From the NCBI GenBank assembly GCA_025175895.1, contig CM045989.1, positions 20,639,928-20,703,927 on the forward strand: DNA of 64,000 nucleotides. Direction: 5' to 3'. The position numbers and the translations under genes were made by a program. Positions 34,132 to 47,343 of this stretch are shown here, piece after piece. Every line of letters begins with the position of its first letter. Position 1 is the stretch's first letter. Under the pieces are notes generated by a model. The model made no database searches. It was given only the letters and a program-made list of their open reading frames with translations, and was not told the origin of the DNA. The DNA is from Wurfbainia villosa (lineage: Eukaryota; Streptophyta; Magnoliopsida; Zingiberales; Zingiberaceae).

Positions 34132-37100
34132 TGTAAAATACGGAAAAAAAAAATATAGATTAACCCTTTAATTAATTGGATTTAATTAGTGGGTTAATTG
34201 AGTTTAATTAGTTGGCTGATTCTATTGGGTTGTCTCTATTGGCCCGAAGTGGTTGGGCTGAAAATGGGTTTGAAATTGAGCTAAAACCCGTTGGGCTGAA
34301 TCCATTGGGCTGAGGCTAATGGGTTGGGCTGCAATTGGGCTTGAACCGATTTCATGAACGGCGTTTAAAAAAAAAAACCGAACGAATCGCGATCGACTCC
34401 TATTTCATCATGATTTCTTCCTCCCTTCACCGCGCGCCGATTTCCTCTTCCTCGTCGCGATTTCCCCCATTTCTCGATCCCGATTTCTTCTCGTGATTTT
34501 TACAGCCGACGTCGCCGATTCTTCTCCACATTCTCGATTGTGATTCTCTTCTCTTCGCTCGTCGCCTTTCCTCTTCACCTCGAGCGTCGTCGAAGCAGTG
34601 CCAACTCCAATGAACGACGACAACAGCCACACCTGATCGTCGCTATTCCCACCAGCTCGGTCAGCCACTTGCCGCATCGGGTCATCTCTTCGAGGTGGGC
34701 GGAGCACCGGCGGTGAACAGGGTCGCCGCCACCGCCTATCTCGCCGACGATGCTGCTCCTCTCTTCTCCGAGCCCAACTTTCCATTGTCATCTTCTACAA
34801 GCTTTGTCGCCAAAGATCTTCGACTGAACAACTGCGCGATCATCGCTGAGGTCAAGGAGGAGTCAGTCCTCATCGTGAGCTCGGTATGCCACAGAGCTGA
34901 TCGCCTTCTCCTTATACGTTTTCTAGTGAGTTCACTTCGATTCCTCTCCTTCTTAGTTTTCTTCTTGACGTAATTTCTGAATCAGATCATCGTCGTTCGT
35001 GAATGGATCTGGATGTGAATTGGGGGAGCTGCCATTATCATGATCTCATCGAGCAGAGAATGGAGGTAAGGTTGTGGGTTGTCTTGTGAGTAATTCCTCC
35101 TTCATTTTTGCTATTCTTGGATGGTGAATTCGGGGAGCAGTAGATCGGTTAAGGATATTGTTAGAGCTATGATTTATTGTGATTATGGTTATATGGACAG
35201 TTGATTTTGTTTGTCATTGATTCGATGGGTGATAATTGGTGGAATAAGCCGGATGAAGGATGGATCGAAGGAGCTGTGTCGGCTGTGCATGCGTGAGTGA
35301 GGATCAGAGGAGGGTTGTTGTGTTCAGTCAAGGTGGAACAGTGAGTTAATCTTTTGTTGTGTTAATTCTAAATTGACAATGCAGATTGATCTATGATTTA
35401 AGACCATGGATCAAGAAGCGGTGGAAGCAAGGCTCAAATTAGGTAAGCTATTATTTGGTTATGTTTTAGTAGTGAACTAGGTTGTGACAGCAAAATAGTT
35501 TATAATTGGAATTGGTCTTGCCTTAATATGGTGGTTTGATACAGATTAGATACTCAGAATTGGGGCAAGAAGTTGTACCGGTGAAGTTAATCAAGGATGT
35601 TGATTTCAGGATTTTGATTTGAGGATAGTTCGAGCTTCATATCAGGTGGGTAATATCTACCTGGTCCGGTAGTTTTGATCAAATTCTAGTGCATGAATTT
35701 GGATATATGTTTATACCTGTTTACCTTAAATCCACTCTTATTTAATCATATGCTTGTACTGCCTTGACCTTTGAGATATATACTCTGGTACTTCATTGAT
35801 TATCTAGCTCGGATAGGAACTATAAACCCTATTATGTATTAGCTGATAGATGTTCAGTAAGTACAGGTGGTTAGGGTTATCTTTGTGACCTCAGATTGGG
35901 TTATTGTGTTACATCACTAGGGTTAGGTGATGAATTGGATTATGGAGTCGATTGTTGTATCGTACACATATTAGTTGTGCATCTATGGTGGATTTAGTTG
36001 TCTGTGCATAGATAAATGTGTGTGGTTGTCAGTATGTGGTTACGGACTAGAGGTCCTAGCATGATTGTATATCCATTATGGATCGTATATCTGGGTATGA
36101 TTATATGGATGGTCGATAGTATCTCGCTACTGACTAGAGGTCTTAGCGTGGTTGACTGTCAGATGAGTATGACTCTTTGTACGATAGAGAGAGTCTTGTA
36201 GATTGTAGTCCTTGCATAGTTTGACTTTTGGTTGACCAGGACTCCCCGTGAGATAGGGAGTGTTACGAGGATACTTGTGTGGATCTATGCATCATTACAT
36301 TTGCATGCATGCTGACGACTGGGTCTCCCTTATGGATGAGATGGGTCGTCAGACATCCTGCCTCCCCGGCCACTCGGGGTAGTCGTACTTGAGGTTGAGG
36401 CGAGCATTGGATGTGCGCTCGCCGCCATGGATGGTGGTAGCTGGAGATGCGCACTTGGGCACTGTGCAGAGTGGTGTTAGCACTCGCCCATTATAGACGG
36501 TGGTTGTGTGACGTGCAGTTGTCCTGTGTGCGGCGTTTGTCTACTCATGGGTAGGGACAGCGTGACTTGCAGCGGGGGCCCCTAGGAGTAGTTAGCTTTT
36601 TACGCTTATACGCTACTCAGTCATACTACCCAACTCGGTCACTCGAGTGGTGGCGGTAGTCGAGCTAGTTGTCATTTGTCGTGCCACCCTGGCCACTCTG
36701 GGGTCGTGGTTGGACGGGTCCGCAGACAGTGACCATGCATATGCATTGCTGATATATATGTATGCATGTATTTGATATATGTTTTACATATGCCTGTGAG
36801 ATGCTACATTTGATTGAGCTATGATTGCTGCATATGGTTGTTCATCATGATACATGCCATCTGCATTTTATATACTGCTATGTGTTGAGCATGATACATG
36901 CGTTGATTCAGACTGTTATATGCATTTGATTAGCATCATGTCATTGTGTGTACGGGTTGTTATTACGGTGATCATATCGTTCATATGTTGGAGTATTGGT
37001 CGGGTATGGGATTGACTTGCGTTATATGAGTTATGTTATTATAAATCTATGATCTGATCAGATGATCTAGCATGTATTATACCATGTCGTTGGTACATTA

Positions 37101-37752
37101 CTTCATATTCAGTTGATCAGTTTAGTATATACATTGAGTATGACTTTACTGTAGTTACTTGTTATTAGAGTTGGATAGGACTGTATGTCTATTGGACTCA
37201 TGTTGTATACTTGTAGATCTTCACATGTATACTTGTAGATCTATCCTTATATGTTGTTCATGCACTTTCTACATATTACCCCTGAGTTTATACTCACCAC
37301 CCCGGGATCCTGGGCTTCCTTTCGCCCAGGTAACAGGTAGAAGATTCCTTGGATGTTCGGAGCTCCGCCAGCTGATCCCATCTCACACCGAACGGATGGA
37401 GGTTTACTTATGATTTGTTGTATTCTTGTGGATTGATATATTCCGTATTGTTGTTTTGTGTTTTACCCTGTATTGTTTCCGTATTTGTGATATACGGATG
37501 TGATGTACGTATTGGGTCTTTGATTCGATTTCTGTTATGATTCTTGTCGTGTCAAGTCACTCCAGAGTGCACAGTTAGTCTTTGTATCTTGTTTTATCTG
37601 TCTGTATGTTTCCGCTGTGTTTGATATGTTGATATCTTTATGTTATATTATTGTTGTGGGCCTACGGGCCTTGTATTAACCCGATATGTTGCCCGTACAG
37701 GGGAGATGTCGTCCGTTTGCTTTTCGGCATGGTATACTCTCAGGGCGTGACA
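34132..37752 (+). mobile_element. Gypsy element D, 5' LTR (3,621 bp)
   Basis: The LTR runs from TGTAAAATACGG to GGGCGTGACA and is followed by a tRNA-Met primer site. Pieces of the same sequence recur at 41616-41724, 51036-53500 and 56524-56599, which are the broken 3' LTR. The last 60 bases share CCCGTACAGGGGAGATG with element B. ORFs inside (for example 34408-34791 antisense and 36016-36201) are found in both LTR copies and are not genes. Confidence 0.9.
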
Positions 37753-37759
37753 ATTTTAT

Positions 37760-37771
37760 TGGTATCAGAGC
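37760..37771 (+). promoter_or_regulatory. tRNA-Met primer-binding site of element D
   Basis: TGGTATCAGAGC lies seven bases after the LTR end, the same offset as in element B. Confidence 0.9.
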
Positions 37772-39865
37772 CCTATGTTGCGAAGTCCACTTTCGGATTT
37801 TATTTCGTTCGGACATCGAGTTTTTGCTTTACTCGTTTTGATTTTGTGAGTTCTGGGATCTGGCTGTTGCGGACATCTCCGAGCTACAAGGTTTAAGGTA
37901 TGTTAACTGATATTACATATCTTTCTGTTGCCTATGAATTTAGTTGCTTATAACATGGATAACTTGTAAGGTGTTGATTAGTATTCGTAACCGTGGTTTG
38001 AGTTGACCACGGGAATGATATATTGAGGGTATTAGACATGTACCTGCCGTCGAAAAGGTGAATTTCCTTTAAGAGCTGATTGATACCGAGTCGGATAGCA
38101 GGGGTTAGTAGTCACATCTCTTGTGGAGATCAAGGATTACAATCCTAAGATTTTCACTAAATATGTTAGTCAGATCATTACCTATGGGGTAATGGACAAG
38201 CGAGTATACTATTGCTGATGCAGATAGTAGGAAATTAGTGGATGATATTCATGGGGATTTTGATCCCCAGACTGGTCGTTCTAGGTTTTATAACTTTGAG
38301 AGTACTTTTGAGTACTTAACTCGTGTTATATACGAAGATAGTAGTGTTAGTTGAATACCATTATTGGGATCAACCCGATAATTGGTGTAAGATATAGGAA
38401 ATAACCTACGGGAAATAATGTATCACTTAGTCACAGTTCAGTGATGTTGTGAGATAGTATTTTCCCACGTCATCTTCTTTGACTCATTGTCAGGGAATTC
38501 TTGGGCATCGAGTAGGGTGATCATTTGTTACGAAGGTACCATGCAGAGTCGTTAGACTTGCGAAGGTTACGACTATTTAATAGCCCAAGAATGTGATTGG
38601 GTTGGTTTTGACCACCCACGGGTTATCGGTTGACATCTTGATCATGATGTTTGGATCTCCTACTAGATCCTACCGGAAGTCCTTAGACCGAGTCATGTGT
38701 ATAGAAATAACTCCGTAGTAAGTGTTTTAAAGAGTTGGAGATTTGATAAGCAGATTTTGCGAGTCAAATTATTGGAATCCAAAATCTCCAAATGTTGGAT
38801 AAAAGGAGCGAGATTGAAGTCATGAGTCACGAGTGACTATTGGAGAGTTTTTCGATCATAGAAGACCGATTGAAGATTGTCAGTAGCTTCTCATGTTTAT
38901 CAGTGAACTCAGAGGAAAGACTCCGAAGGGAGATTATGTGCGTGAAGTACGGGTCACGACGACACACAGAGTCAGATTATCCGATGGACAATTGTATCTG
39001 TTTCTACTATAAGTAGCCGGTATCTACGAGGAGAGTATGTACTTCGAAGACTCAGTGGAAGACTATGGATGATGCTTTTGAGCGGATGATCCACAACCTC
39101 GGAAGCCGAGATCATGACAGAAGAATGGATCACATCAGTAGCGATCTACTACCTCAGATATAGTTGGAGCTCTTTGATACTTTCATCCGAAAGAAGTAAG
39201 TTACTCAGCAGTATCAGCCGAAGACATCTCAGAAGATTCAGACATGCAGACAACAATTGTTACCTTCCCAGACGACGACAACTGTTACCTTCCCAGGCGT
39301 GGTTATGATTTGTTCAGAGGAGAGAGAGTATACGACGATGGTCGTATCTATTCTGCATTCTTCAGACGCAGCTATACCTTTCACAGAGTTGGAGCGTGCT
39401 ACGATGTTGACAGTTCTTCAGTATTTTATAGCCAGATGTGTACCTTTTGTCAGTCCAACAGTGTTTACCATCTCCATTGCAGTTGTTTCAGTTTGTACCT
39501 CAGTTTCAGCAGCTGATTTCAGTTCTCTATGATAGTCTTTGCATCTACATGAGCTCAGCCATCCAGAATAGATATTGGACAAGTTTACATGATTACTCGA
39601 AAAGTATAGAAGACCGAAGGATTGGTCATTCGGTTATCCTATTTGCGGATATATCGAGAGATACTGGTAGTTTACAGGTATCTTTGTCTAGAACATTCTT
39701 GGATAGGGTTCGAAGGGTTCCTATCGACTTGTGGGTTGGTGATTTTCTCTACCATCAGGTAAGATATTGATCAACAATCAAGAAGTCAAGAGATACCCTT
39801 AGCCTTTGCTAGACATACCTCCACTATAGACATATCCTTACGGATAGTTGGATTGTTGGAGCGTT
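37772..39865 (+). pseudogene. Gypsy element D, unrecognisable gag-protease region
   Basis: By position this should hold gag and protease. Only short frames remain and I could not identify a zinc knuckle or a DTG motif with confidence. It is the most decayed internal region in the window. Confidence 0.4.
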
Positions 39866-40260
39866 GGTATACTAGGACTCTCGGATGTACCTATAATCCG
39901 AGAGTATTCGGATGTAGTTACGGATGAACTCTCGGGCTGGTCACTGCATGGGTAGGTGGAATATGCGATTGAGGTGATTTCGGGAATAGTTCCGATATTG
40001 AGACCTCATACCGGGAGATGATTTTATATGTATTGGTGTTGCTAAACACTATGGTAAATGGAAGAACGTAAGTTGCGATTATAGGAGGTGTTGGATAGGA
40101 TATTTATCCATTTCATTATTCCTTCTAGAGAAGTTCCGGAACTTTTCGTTAAAAGAGAGATAGACCTTTGAGATTATACATCGATTATCAATGATGGAAT
40201 GCAGTAGTTGTGAATGAATATCCTTCGTTGTGGATAGATAATTTGTTTAGATCAGCTAAA
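39866..40260 (+). pseudogene. Gypsy element D reverse transcriptase remnant
   Basis: Reading across frame changes, the segment shows the pre-RT linker (DVPIIREYSDVVTDEL near 39874) and, from about 40084, EVLDRIFIH...ELFVK followed by a degraded YRQ-type segment. These align in order with the N-terminal RT region of element B. The catalytic box further downstream is not recognisable. Confidence 0.65.
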
Positions 40261-41209
40261 TGACACCTGTGTATATCCTAGGGTTGGTCTACGACTGGAT
40301 GTTTGATATTGTAGTGACTTAGTATCATACAATTATCATTGTCGGTGTGATGATTGAGCTATCATTAGCGTAGAGTAAAGGATGCAGGTGTATAGAGCTG
40401 ATTGATAATGTTGTTAGACTTATCGACGATTTAGTCATTCATGGATCTGAGGAATCAAGTACTCTTCGAGTATTTGGGATCGATTGTCATCATATCTGTG
40501 GATGATATATTTTTGAGATATATTCACGATCTTAGGGGAAATTGTGGTGTCCCTAGATTGATTTGGTATTTACCAGAGATAAGGATTGGATGTTTTAGCG
40601 ATACTATATCGCCGACTTGTTGGACCAAGAAGGTGATGGAAATCACCTGGTCAGAAGTTGTGAAGCTAGGTTTCAGGGCCTAGACGATGACTGACTTTTG
40701 CATTAGTGTTAGTTAGTCCTTCCGTTGGGGATCTAAGGGTACTGCACATAGAAGTAACATTTCAGGGATTAGGAGCGATCCCGATGCAGTTGAATGGGAC
40801 GTATATTATGTGTATACTAGTTGAGAAACTAGCGAGATTAGTCTTTATAGTGTTCCAGTTACTTTCAGTTCTATGTGACATAGTGAATTTTGGACATTAG
40901 ATTAATTTCTCTTGTGAGAATTAATCTTTGTCTCTGGGATAGATAATCATTCCCAGAGTTGTATTCGCTTTAGGAAGAGTTGTTTCGGGAGACTCTTCAT
41001 TCGAGATGGGTGATTTATTCGGAGTGTATCCGAAAATAGTGTGTATTGAGATGTTCATGTTGGTGGAACGATATATGGGACACAGTTGATTTCGTAGTTT
41101 GATGTGGGGTATGCCAACAAGCAAAGGTGGAATATTGTGGTTGGTAGGGTTACGTACCGTGATGAGGTGGGAGCCTAGTACATTAGACTGTGTTGGGAGA
41201 TTATCTAGA

Positions 41210-41520
41210 ATTCGGAAAGGATTGGATAGGATTTGGGTAGTCGAAGATCGATTAGCTAGGTCCGCTCATTTTCTTCCGAGTCGTAAGATGGATTTCGTTG
41301 GATCGCTTGATGGAATTATATCCATGGAGTAACCTTGAGTATCATTTCTGATAGTGATTCAAGATTCACCTTACGATTCTGGTAAAGTTTTCCATCGGTT
41401 ACGGGTATAGAGCTCCACTTTGGTACAGTTATTGACCTCTTAATAGGTTGATTTAGAGTGTATATAAGAGCTGGAATGTAGTATTCGAGCTCAGTACCCC
41501 ACTTAGTATTTGATGTGTGT
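41210..41520 (+). pseudogene. Gypsy element D integrase remnant
   Basis: RIWVVEDRLARSAHFLPSRK is a clear integrase core fragment. It is followed by shifted pieces of the rest of the core and, near 41480, an ELSTP-like polyprotein end. Several stops and indels make it non-functional. Confidence 0.75.
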
Positions 41521-41603
41521 GACTTTCTTCGAAAACTTGAGATGGTTGTTGTGACATCTTGTACTCGTACATAAGTCTGAAATTTGGGGACCAAATTTTT
41601 ATT

Positions 41604-41615
41604 AGTGGGGGAGAA
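41604..41615 (+). promoter_or_regulatory. Polypurine tract of element D
   Basis: AGTGGGGGAGAA before the 3' LTR start at 41616 is identical to that of element B, as is the upstream GGGGACCAAATTTTTATT. Confidence 0.88.
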
Positions 41616-41724
41616 TGTAAAATACGAAAAAAAAAATTTAATATGGATTAACCCTTTAATTAATTGGGTTTAATTAGTGTGTTAATTGAGTTTAATTAGT
41701 TGGCTGATTCTATTGGGTTGTCTC
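41616..41724 (+). mobile_element. Gypsy element D, 3' LTR fragment 1
   Basis: First 109 bases of the 3' LTR, ending in GTCTC at 41720-41724, where copia E inserted. Confidence 0.9.
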
Positions 41725-43878
41725 TGTTAGTAATATATGAGAGATGTCCTAAGGCAATCGCCTTATGTATGAACCATTTATATGATAAATGAAGATTCAC
41801 TATTTGAGTATACATGTTTAATGTATTTGATTGGATCTTAAACTCATTTCTTGAATGTCCACGATCGATTCACGGCCATGAGAGAATTTGTGATTGGATC
41901 ACAACTAGTGAGTATCTCTACATGTGTAATTGTGATGTATCGGAATTATCCTAGTCGATGAATTGATGGATTTGGACACCATCAGTTACAGCCGAGCTTG
42001 CAGGTATACTCCTTGGTGTATCAGCGGTGATTCTCCTTGGTTTGGAGACATTGTGATGTCGGAGTTAATCGTGGATGCTAGTTATGGTAACTAGTTCATT
42101 GGAGTGACGGTAGTAAGACTTCATATGGTTCTCTGCATATATAGATATGTCGATGAAGTTCTTCTTGTGGCTTAAGTGCGATGTTCCTTTGACTTGCGGT
42201 ATTCAAGTCATCTTGATCATGGAGACTTATGCTTTGACATCTTAAGCAAACATCTCCGAGGAGATGTGGACCCGGGATGATTGGGTATAAGTCGAAGTGA
42301 TCGAAGGTGTTTGAATAGCCTATAAAGGATTCACCACTCCTTGCGAGGAGATGTATACCATGGCCTCTCGTCGGATTGTTACTAAAGTCTTTGGCCAAAG
42401 CATTACATGTTTAGAGTAAGGTACTCTTCGATACATGTGGAGTAACTAGAATCCGTAGGACGAGGAAATGATACTTGGGCTAGGTGTGGCGTGAGTCGAC
42501 CTAGTGAGGGGACACAATAGACCATGTCAGAACCAAGTGGGTATAAGATGAGTGAAGGGAATGGGGCACGATTCATTCGAGCTCTTGAAGGGTTTGAAAT
42601 AGTTACGGATCAGCGTTGATCTTTTGGTTAATTGGGGATCATGATGTACTACTAGGTGCCACTCATGATCGTTCTATAATTAATGGTTAATTATAGGCGG
42701 CCAACATAAACCGAGAACCTATTTGGTCACCACGCTGATGAGTGTAATCAAAGGATTTAAAGCGAGCTTGAGAATGGGATTCTCGGCCAGGAGAAACTAT
42801 GTTTGGTTGGACCAAAGCATAAGCGAGCATGAAATTGTTTGATCGCAATGGAGGCGTGGATGGGCGTGTCTTATGAAGACATAATGGATGGACCAAAATG
42901 GTTTGGTTCTAATCCAATGGATGAGAATAAACCAAAGGGTTTGGTTTATATTAAGCGAATGAACCAAGCGGTTGGTTCATTTAACTTAAAATAAACCATC
43001 ATGGTTTGGTTTATTTTAACTTATCTTAATGGAGGCGGGTTAGGGCTTTATGGATATGATCCATTAACCATTAAGAGAATTAGTTCTCTATAAAAAGGGC
43101 TTAGGATTGTTAAACCTAATCATCCAAAACCCTAGCTTGAAAGTTGCCGCCCCACCTTGGAGGTTTTGGCGCCCAACTACTACTGCGCTTTGTGCGTCCA
43201 AGACCCTTGTCGGCGTCAAGCTCTGGCCGGTGAACCTCCGTGACCCTCCGGTGATCTCCTATAGGTTCGGCATCAAGGTGAGCCTTTTCTCTCCTTGTTT
43301 TGGCGGCGCCTATCTCCTCCACCAAGCTGTCAGTTTTTGGACAGCTTTCTTCTCGTCGGGCGTCGTTTGGGCGGCGGTTAGTGATCCGACAGCGGCTAAC
43401 ATACGGGGATTTGATCTCCGGTAATCCTCTAGTGGAGGGCGAAGGATTCGTCAATCGGTTGTGAATACCTCTCGGAGAAGCGAGTTTGAGAACTTCGTTT
43501 TAGGATCGAATTTGGATTCGGATCGTGATCATCTCTCGATCACGTCGTCTTCTTCAACCGAGGCTAGTAACCCGTCACGAAGGCGAAGCTCGTGACTTAG
43601 CGAAGTCATCGAGGAAGCTCGGCGTGGATCACGGATAGAGGCGATTCTTACGAGGATCGTTCGGTTGATCGTTCCGCTACACGTCATACGAAAGGTATAA
43701 CGTAGATAATTTCTTTTATTGCAAATTTTAATTTACAGTTATGTCTACACTTGTTGTAATATGCATGCGTGTGTTGTGTGTGTTGTAATAAATATAGATT
43801 TATTATTTTTAATTGCTTCCGCTGTGCTCATGTTTACGAAACATGATCGAACACACACCTTGCCTTGATGCGAAACCA
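41725..43878 (+). mobile_element. Copia element E, 5' LTR (~2,154 bp)
   Basis: Starts TGTTAGTAATATATGAGAG and ends near GAAACCA at 43878, just before the primer site. GTCTC at 41720-41724 and 51036-51040 is the 5-bp target duplication of the whole element. A TATA box CTATAAAAAG lies near 43088. Compared with the 3' LTR it has many small 1-5 base deletions, mostly in C/G-rich spots. The antisense ORFs are not genes. Confidence 0.9.
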
Positions 43879-43881
43879 TGA

Positions 43882-43893
43882 TGGTATCAGAGC
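43882..43893 (+). promoter_or_regulatory. tRNA-Met primer-binding site of element E
   Basis: TGGTATCAGAGC follows the 5' LTR after three bases and defines the plus orientation. Confidence 0.9.
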
Positions 43894-45200
43894 CCAGGGT
43901 GTGTTTCGACATAATCGTAAAAATGGTTTTGCGATAGTCATAATGTATTTCTGGAAATTTTCTAAATTTTGGAAATTTAGAAGTATTTATGGAAATTTTT
44001 CAATTTTGGAAAGTCTAGAAGTATTTATGGAAATCTTCCACTTTTGGACAGTTGGAAGTATTTATGGAAATTGATATTTTCCATAAATAAAATATTTGAT
44101 TAGATTCTGGAAATTTGTTTCCTAATTTAATCATGATTTGATTTGGGAAATCAAATCTTAAAATATTTTATTTCCATAAGTAGTTTTAATGATTTAGGAA
44201 ATTGGTTTCCTAAATAGATTTTCCTTAATCAAATAATTCCATGAATAAAATATGTGATTAGATTTGGAAATTTGTTTCCTAATTTAATTATGATTTGATT
44301 TGGAGAATCAAATCTTAAACATATTTTATTTCCATAAATAGTTATGACATATAAGGAAATTATATACATGACATAATTGTATGTCATGTAATTGCATTAG
44401 ATGCATAACATTATGCCATGCGTGTCGTGACATGTAGATGTATGCCATGTATGCCATGCCATGTAGATAATAGTTATTTGCATGCAAAGAGGATGAGACA
44501 TAAAAACCCTTAATCAATATTAAAGCCTACACCTTCCATTAATATGGTTAGAACCAGAGTTCTGTTTCTTGTTTGGGTTGTTGGACTCTCTCGAACCCGG
44601 CTCGAACTTGAATATGTTGAAACCATGGAATAGTTTAATACTAATATGGTAGAGTCGAGGTCAATCGTTAGCTTTGGTTGTTGGACTCTCTCTCAAGCTG
44701 GGCTAATTGGTTGAATGCGCTCTAACCATATTAAAACTATGTCTTGATTAATGGGTTGGCTTTAACACAGAGCATCGACTTGTTGGACTCTCTCAAGAGT
44801 CGATGTAAAGGAGAGTGAAGTTGGGTGCTATGCATATGATGCATACTTGTTAATGTGTTAACAACCCGATGTATGTGTGAACATTCAATTAGTTGATAGC
44901 ACATTGTGATAGTTGCATATACGTGATATGCAATCGGTATAGATGAGACCTACCATCGTAGTTATGAATGGCTTGTTGGACTCTCTCGAGGTTGTTCTTA
45001 ACTATGATGGATATCAACCGATCGGAGATGGACCTCGATCTCGAAGTGATTTTGGGGTTTTGAAATTGAAAAATGAATGGGATTTATAAATGTATATTGA
45101 TGCATTTTAAAATCATCTTTCTCATATATGCTCGTTTTGTATTTCTAAATAATATATTGATCATGTGTGAATTTGCGTTCCATTTTGGATTGAATAAATT
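43894..45200 (+). other. Copia element E leader with repeated motifs
   Basis: No gene. It contains repeats of AGAAGTATTTATGGAAAT (about 43978-44070), then two related GGAAATTTGTTTCCTAATTT blocks, and four copies of TTGTTGGACTCTCTC (about 44578, 44678, 44779 and 44970). The same arrangement occurs in element G at 58770-60110. Confidence 0.7.
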
Positions 45201-45551
45201 GTGGGCGAGCTTTATGGGTGGCTTAGAAGCTTGAGAATTGTTCTCAAGGTTGAAAAGCTTGCAAATGTCCTCAAGCGCCTCTTCCCGCTGCTAGTGAGCG
45301 ATGCAACTCTGGACCAATGGGTGGCCTATCGGAAACTTGTGTGTGATTCTGAACAAATGAGTTGCATCATGCTAGCCACGATGGAACCCAAGCTACGAAA
45401 GAAGCATGAGCATATGGATGCTCATATCGTAGTCCTTCATCTTTGTGAGTTGGTTGATGAGCAAGTGAGATTTGAAAGGTTCGAAGTCTCAAAGCTCCTC
45501 TTCACCTCACGAGATGCTAGGAGGTTCATCGTGATCGCTCAATATCTTTGA
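45201..45551 (+). pseudogene. Copia element E gag
   Basis: Gag-like frame with LRIVLKVEKLANVL, EQMSCIMLATMEPKLRKKHEHMDAHIVVLHL and ARRFI. It aligns with 60114-60488 of element G. The usual gag start appears to be lost upstream, because the frame begins only shortly before the conserved part. A frame change follows at 45551. Confidence 0.8.
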
Positions 45552-45591
45552 AGACGTAGAGTCTTACGAGAAGCATGCGAGGGGGCGGTCT

Positions 45592-46077
45592 TTGTTAGTT
45601 GATTCCTCGAAGAAAGGTTCTAAGAGGAAGTCAAAGGAACAGCAGAAGGGAAAGAAGAGAAGGGCTAAGAAGGTAGAACTAGCACAAAAGGAAACTTGCC
45701 ATCATTATGGCAAGGAGAGCCATTTGCGAAGAAAGTACAAGATTTATCTTGAGTCCGTGAAGAAGGATAAGGCATCGGATGCCCCATCTTCTTCAGAAAT
45801 CTTCTTTATTGATTGTCATTCTATTTCCTCAGACACTTGGGTATTCGATACTGGGTGTGGCTCACATATATGTAATGACATACATGGGCTAAGGAATAGA
45901 AGAAGACTCGTCAAGGGGAGAGTCAAATTTACGTGTTGGGAATGGAGCAACGGTTGCTGCACTCGCCATCGAAACGTATTTGTTGGAACTCCCTGTAGGA
46001 CTTGTCTTAGTACTGGACAATTGCTTTTATATTCCTTCGTTGATAAAGAACATCATTTCTATTTCTTGTTCAAATAG
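45592..46077 (+). pseudogene. Copia element E nucleocapsid and protease
   Basis: The zinc knuckle is degraded (CHHYGKESHLRRKY; two of the cysteines are replaced). The protease motif WVFDTGCGSHICN is intact. A frameshift near 45925 moves the following part to another frame, 45980-46240 (LDNCFYIPSLIKNIISISC). Confidence 0.82.
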
Positions 46078-46831
46078 AAATGGTTTCCATTTGACGTTTA
46101 GTAACAATTGTTGTTACATAACTTTGAATGGGGTTCTTTATGGGACTGGAACTTTAAGCAATGGTGTTTATACGTTGGACGTATCCAGTGACATTTTCAA
46201 TATCGAAGCGAGCAACACGCGTGCTCGAAAGGATAATTAAATAGACTCCTATATGTGGCATTGTCGTCTTAGCCATATAAGCAAGAAACGCATGTCCGAA
46301 TTACACCGATGTGGAATTCTGGAATCGTTTGAATTGGATTCATATGATACATGCGAATCATGCTTAAAAGGCAAGATGACTAAGTTACCTTTTACGGGAA
46401 AAGGTGAACGAGTGGGAGAGTTACTAGGTCTAATACATACTGATGTATGTGGACCTATGTCAACTCAAGCTTTTGGAGGCTATAGCTACTTCATTACCTT
46501 CACCGATGATCACTCACGGTTTGGGTATGTGTTCTTGATGAAACACAAGTCTGAAGCCTTTGAAAGGTTCAAAGAATTCAGAAATGAAGTAGAGAAACAA
46601 CATGACAAGAGTATTAAAATACTTCGATCGGATCGAGGTGGTGAATACTTAAGTCAAGAGTTTCTTGATTATCTAAGAGACAATGGCATATTGTCTCAAT
46701 GGACTCCGCCCTATATACCACAGCATAATGGTGTATCTGAGAGGCGTAACCGGACCTTGTTGGACATGGTTAGGTCAATGATGAATCATGCAACTCTTCC
46801 CAAGTCCTTTTGGGAATTGTTTACTTGTTAA
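45980..46831 (+). pseudogene. Copia element E GAG-preintegrase and integrase
   Basis: The chain MWHCRLSHISKK...CESCLKGKM leads into the rve core with D in HTDVCGP, D in RSDRGGEY and E in NGVSERRN, so the DDE triad is visible. TAA at 46238-46240 stops it where element G has CAA. After MMNHATLPKSFWE the frame ends at 46831 because of a deletion relative to the family. Confidence 0.9.
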
Positions 46832-46954
46832 GCAGAATGCCTACCAAGGTAGTCTCAACTACTCCATATGAGATATGGAATGGTAAGAAACCTCATGTAT
46901 CTTACTTGAAGATATGGGGTTGTCTGCTTATGTGAAGCGGATCAGACGTATAAA

Positions 46955-47343
46955 TTGGATGCTAAGTCCGATAAATGTCTATTTATTGGATACCCTAAGG
47001 AAACAAGGGGTTACCAATTCTATCATCTGTGGAACAAAAGGTGTTTGTTTCAAGGCATCTTTGTGTTTCTAGAGAAAGAGTTTCTCTTGCAAGAAAACAG
47101 TGGGAGTGTCGTCGAGCTTGAGGAGGCTCGAGAGACTCAAATAGACATTGATGAGATACCTGGTGAAGCACAACAGTCGACAACTCATAGTGATGAGCAA
47201 TCAGCTGGACCTATTGTAACACCACATCTTCGTAGATCCGCGTAACACGCAATATTCCCGAGAGATATGGATTTCGTAAGTGAATCGAACGACGTGTTAC
47301 TCATTGATGATGAGGAGCCTACAGTTATGAAGAAGTCGACAAG
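46955..47343 (+). pseudogene. Copia element E integrase-to-RT linker
   Basis: Contains KSDKCLFIGYPKETRGY and ENSGSVVELEEARETQIDIDE, the usual linker behind copia integrase. A frame change lies before 47344. Confidence 0.75.

Noticed and set aside
34408..34791. Arginine-rich antisense ORF repeated at 51208-51594
   Set aside because: Both copies lie in LTRs of D. Conservation follows from LTR duplication and the composition is typical of antisense GC-rich sequence.
37772..39865. Novel genes in the gag region of D (for example 39114-39770)
   Set aside because: Frames are short, overlap each other and sit where decayed gag and protease are expected.
40311..40318. GTAGTGAC as the right terminus of the CACTA element
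   Set aside because: It lacks the preceding T-run and the reverse complement of the left TIR, and it lies within element D.
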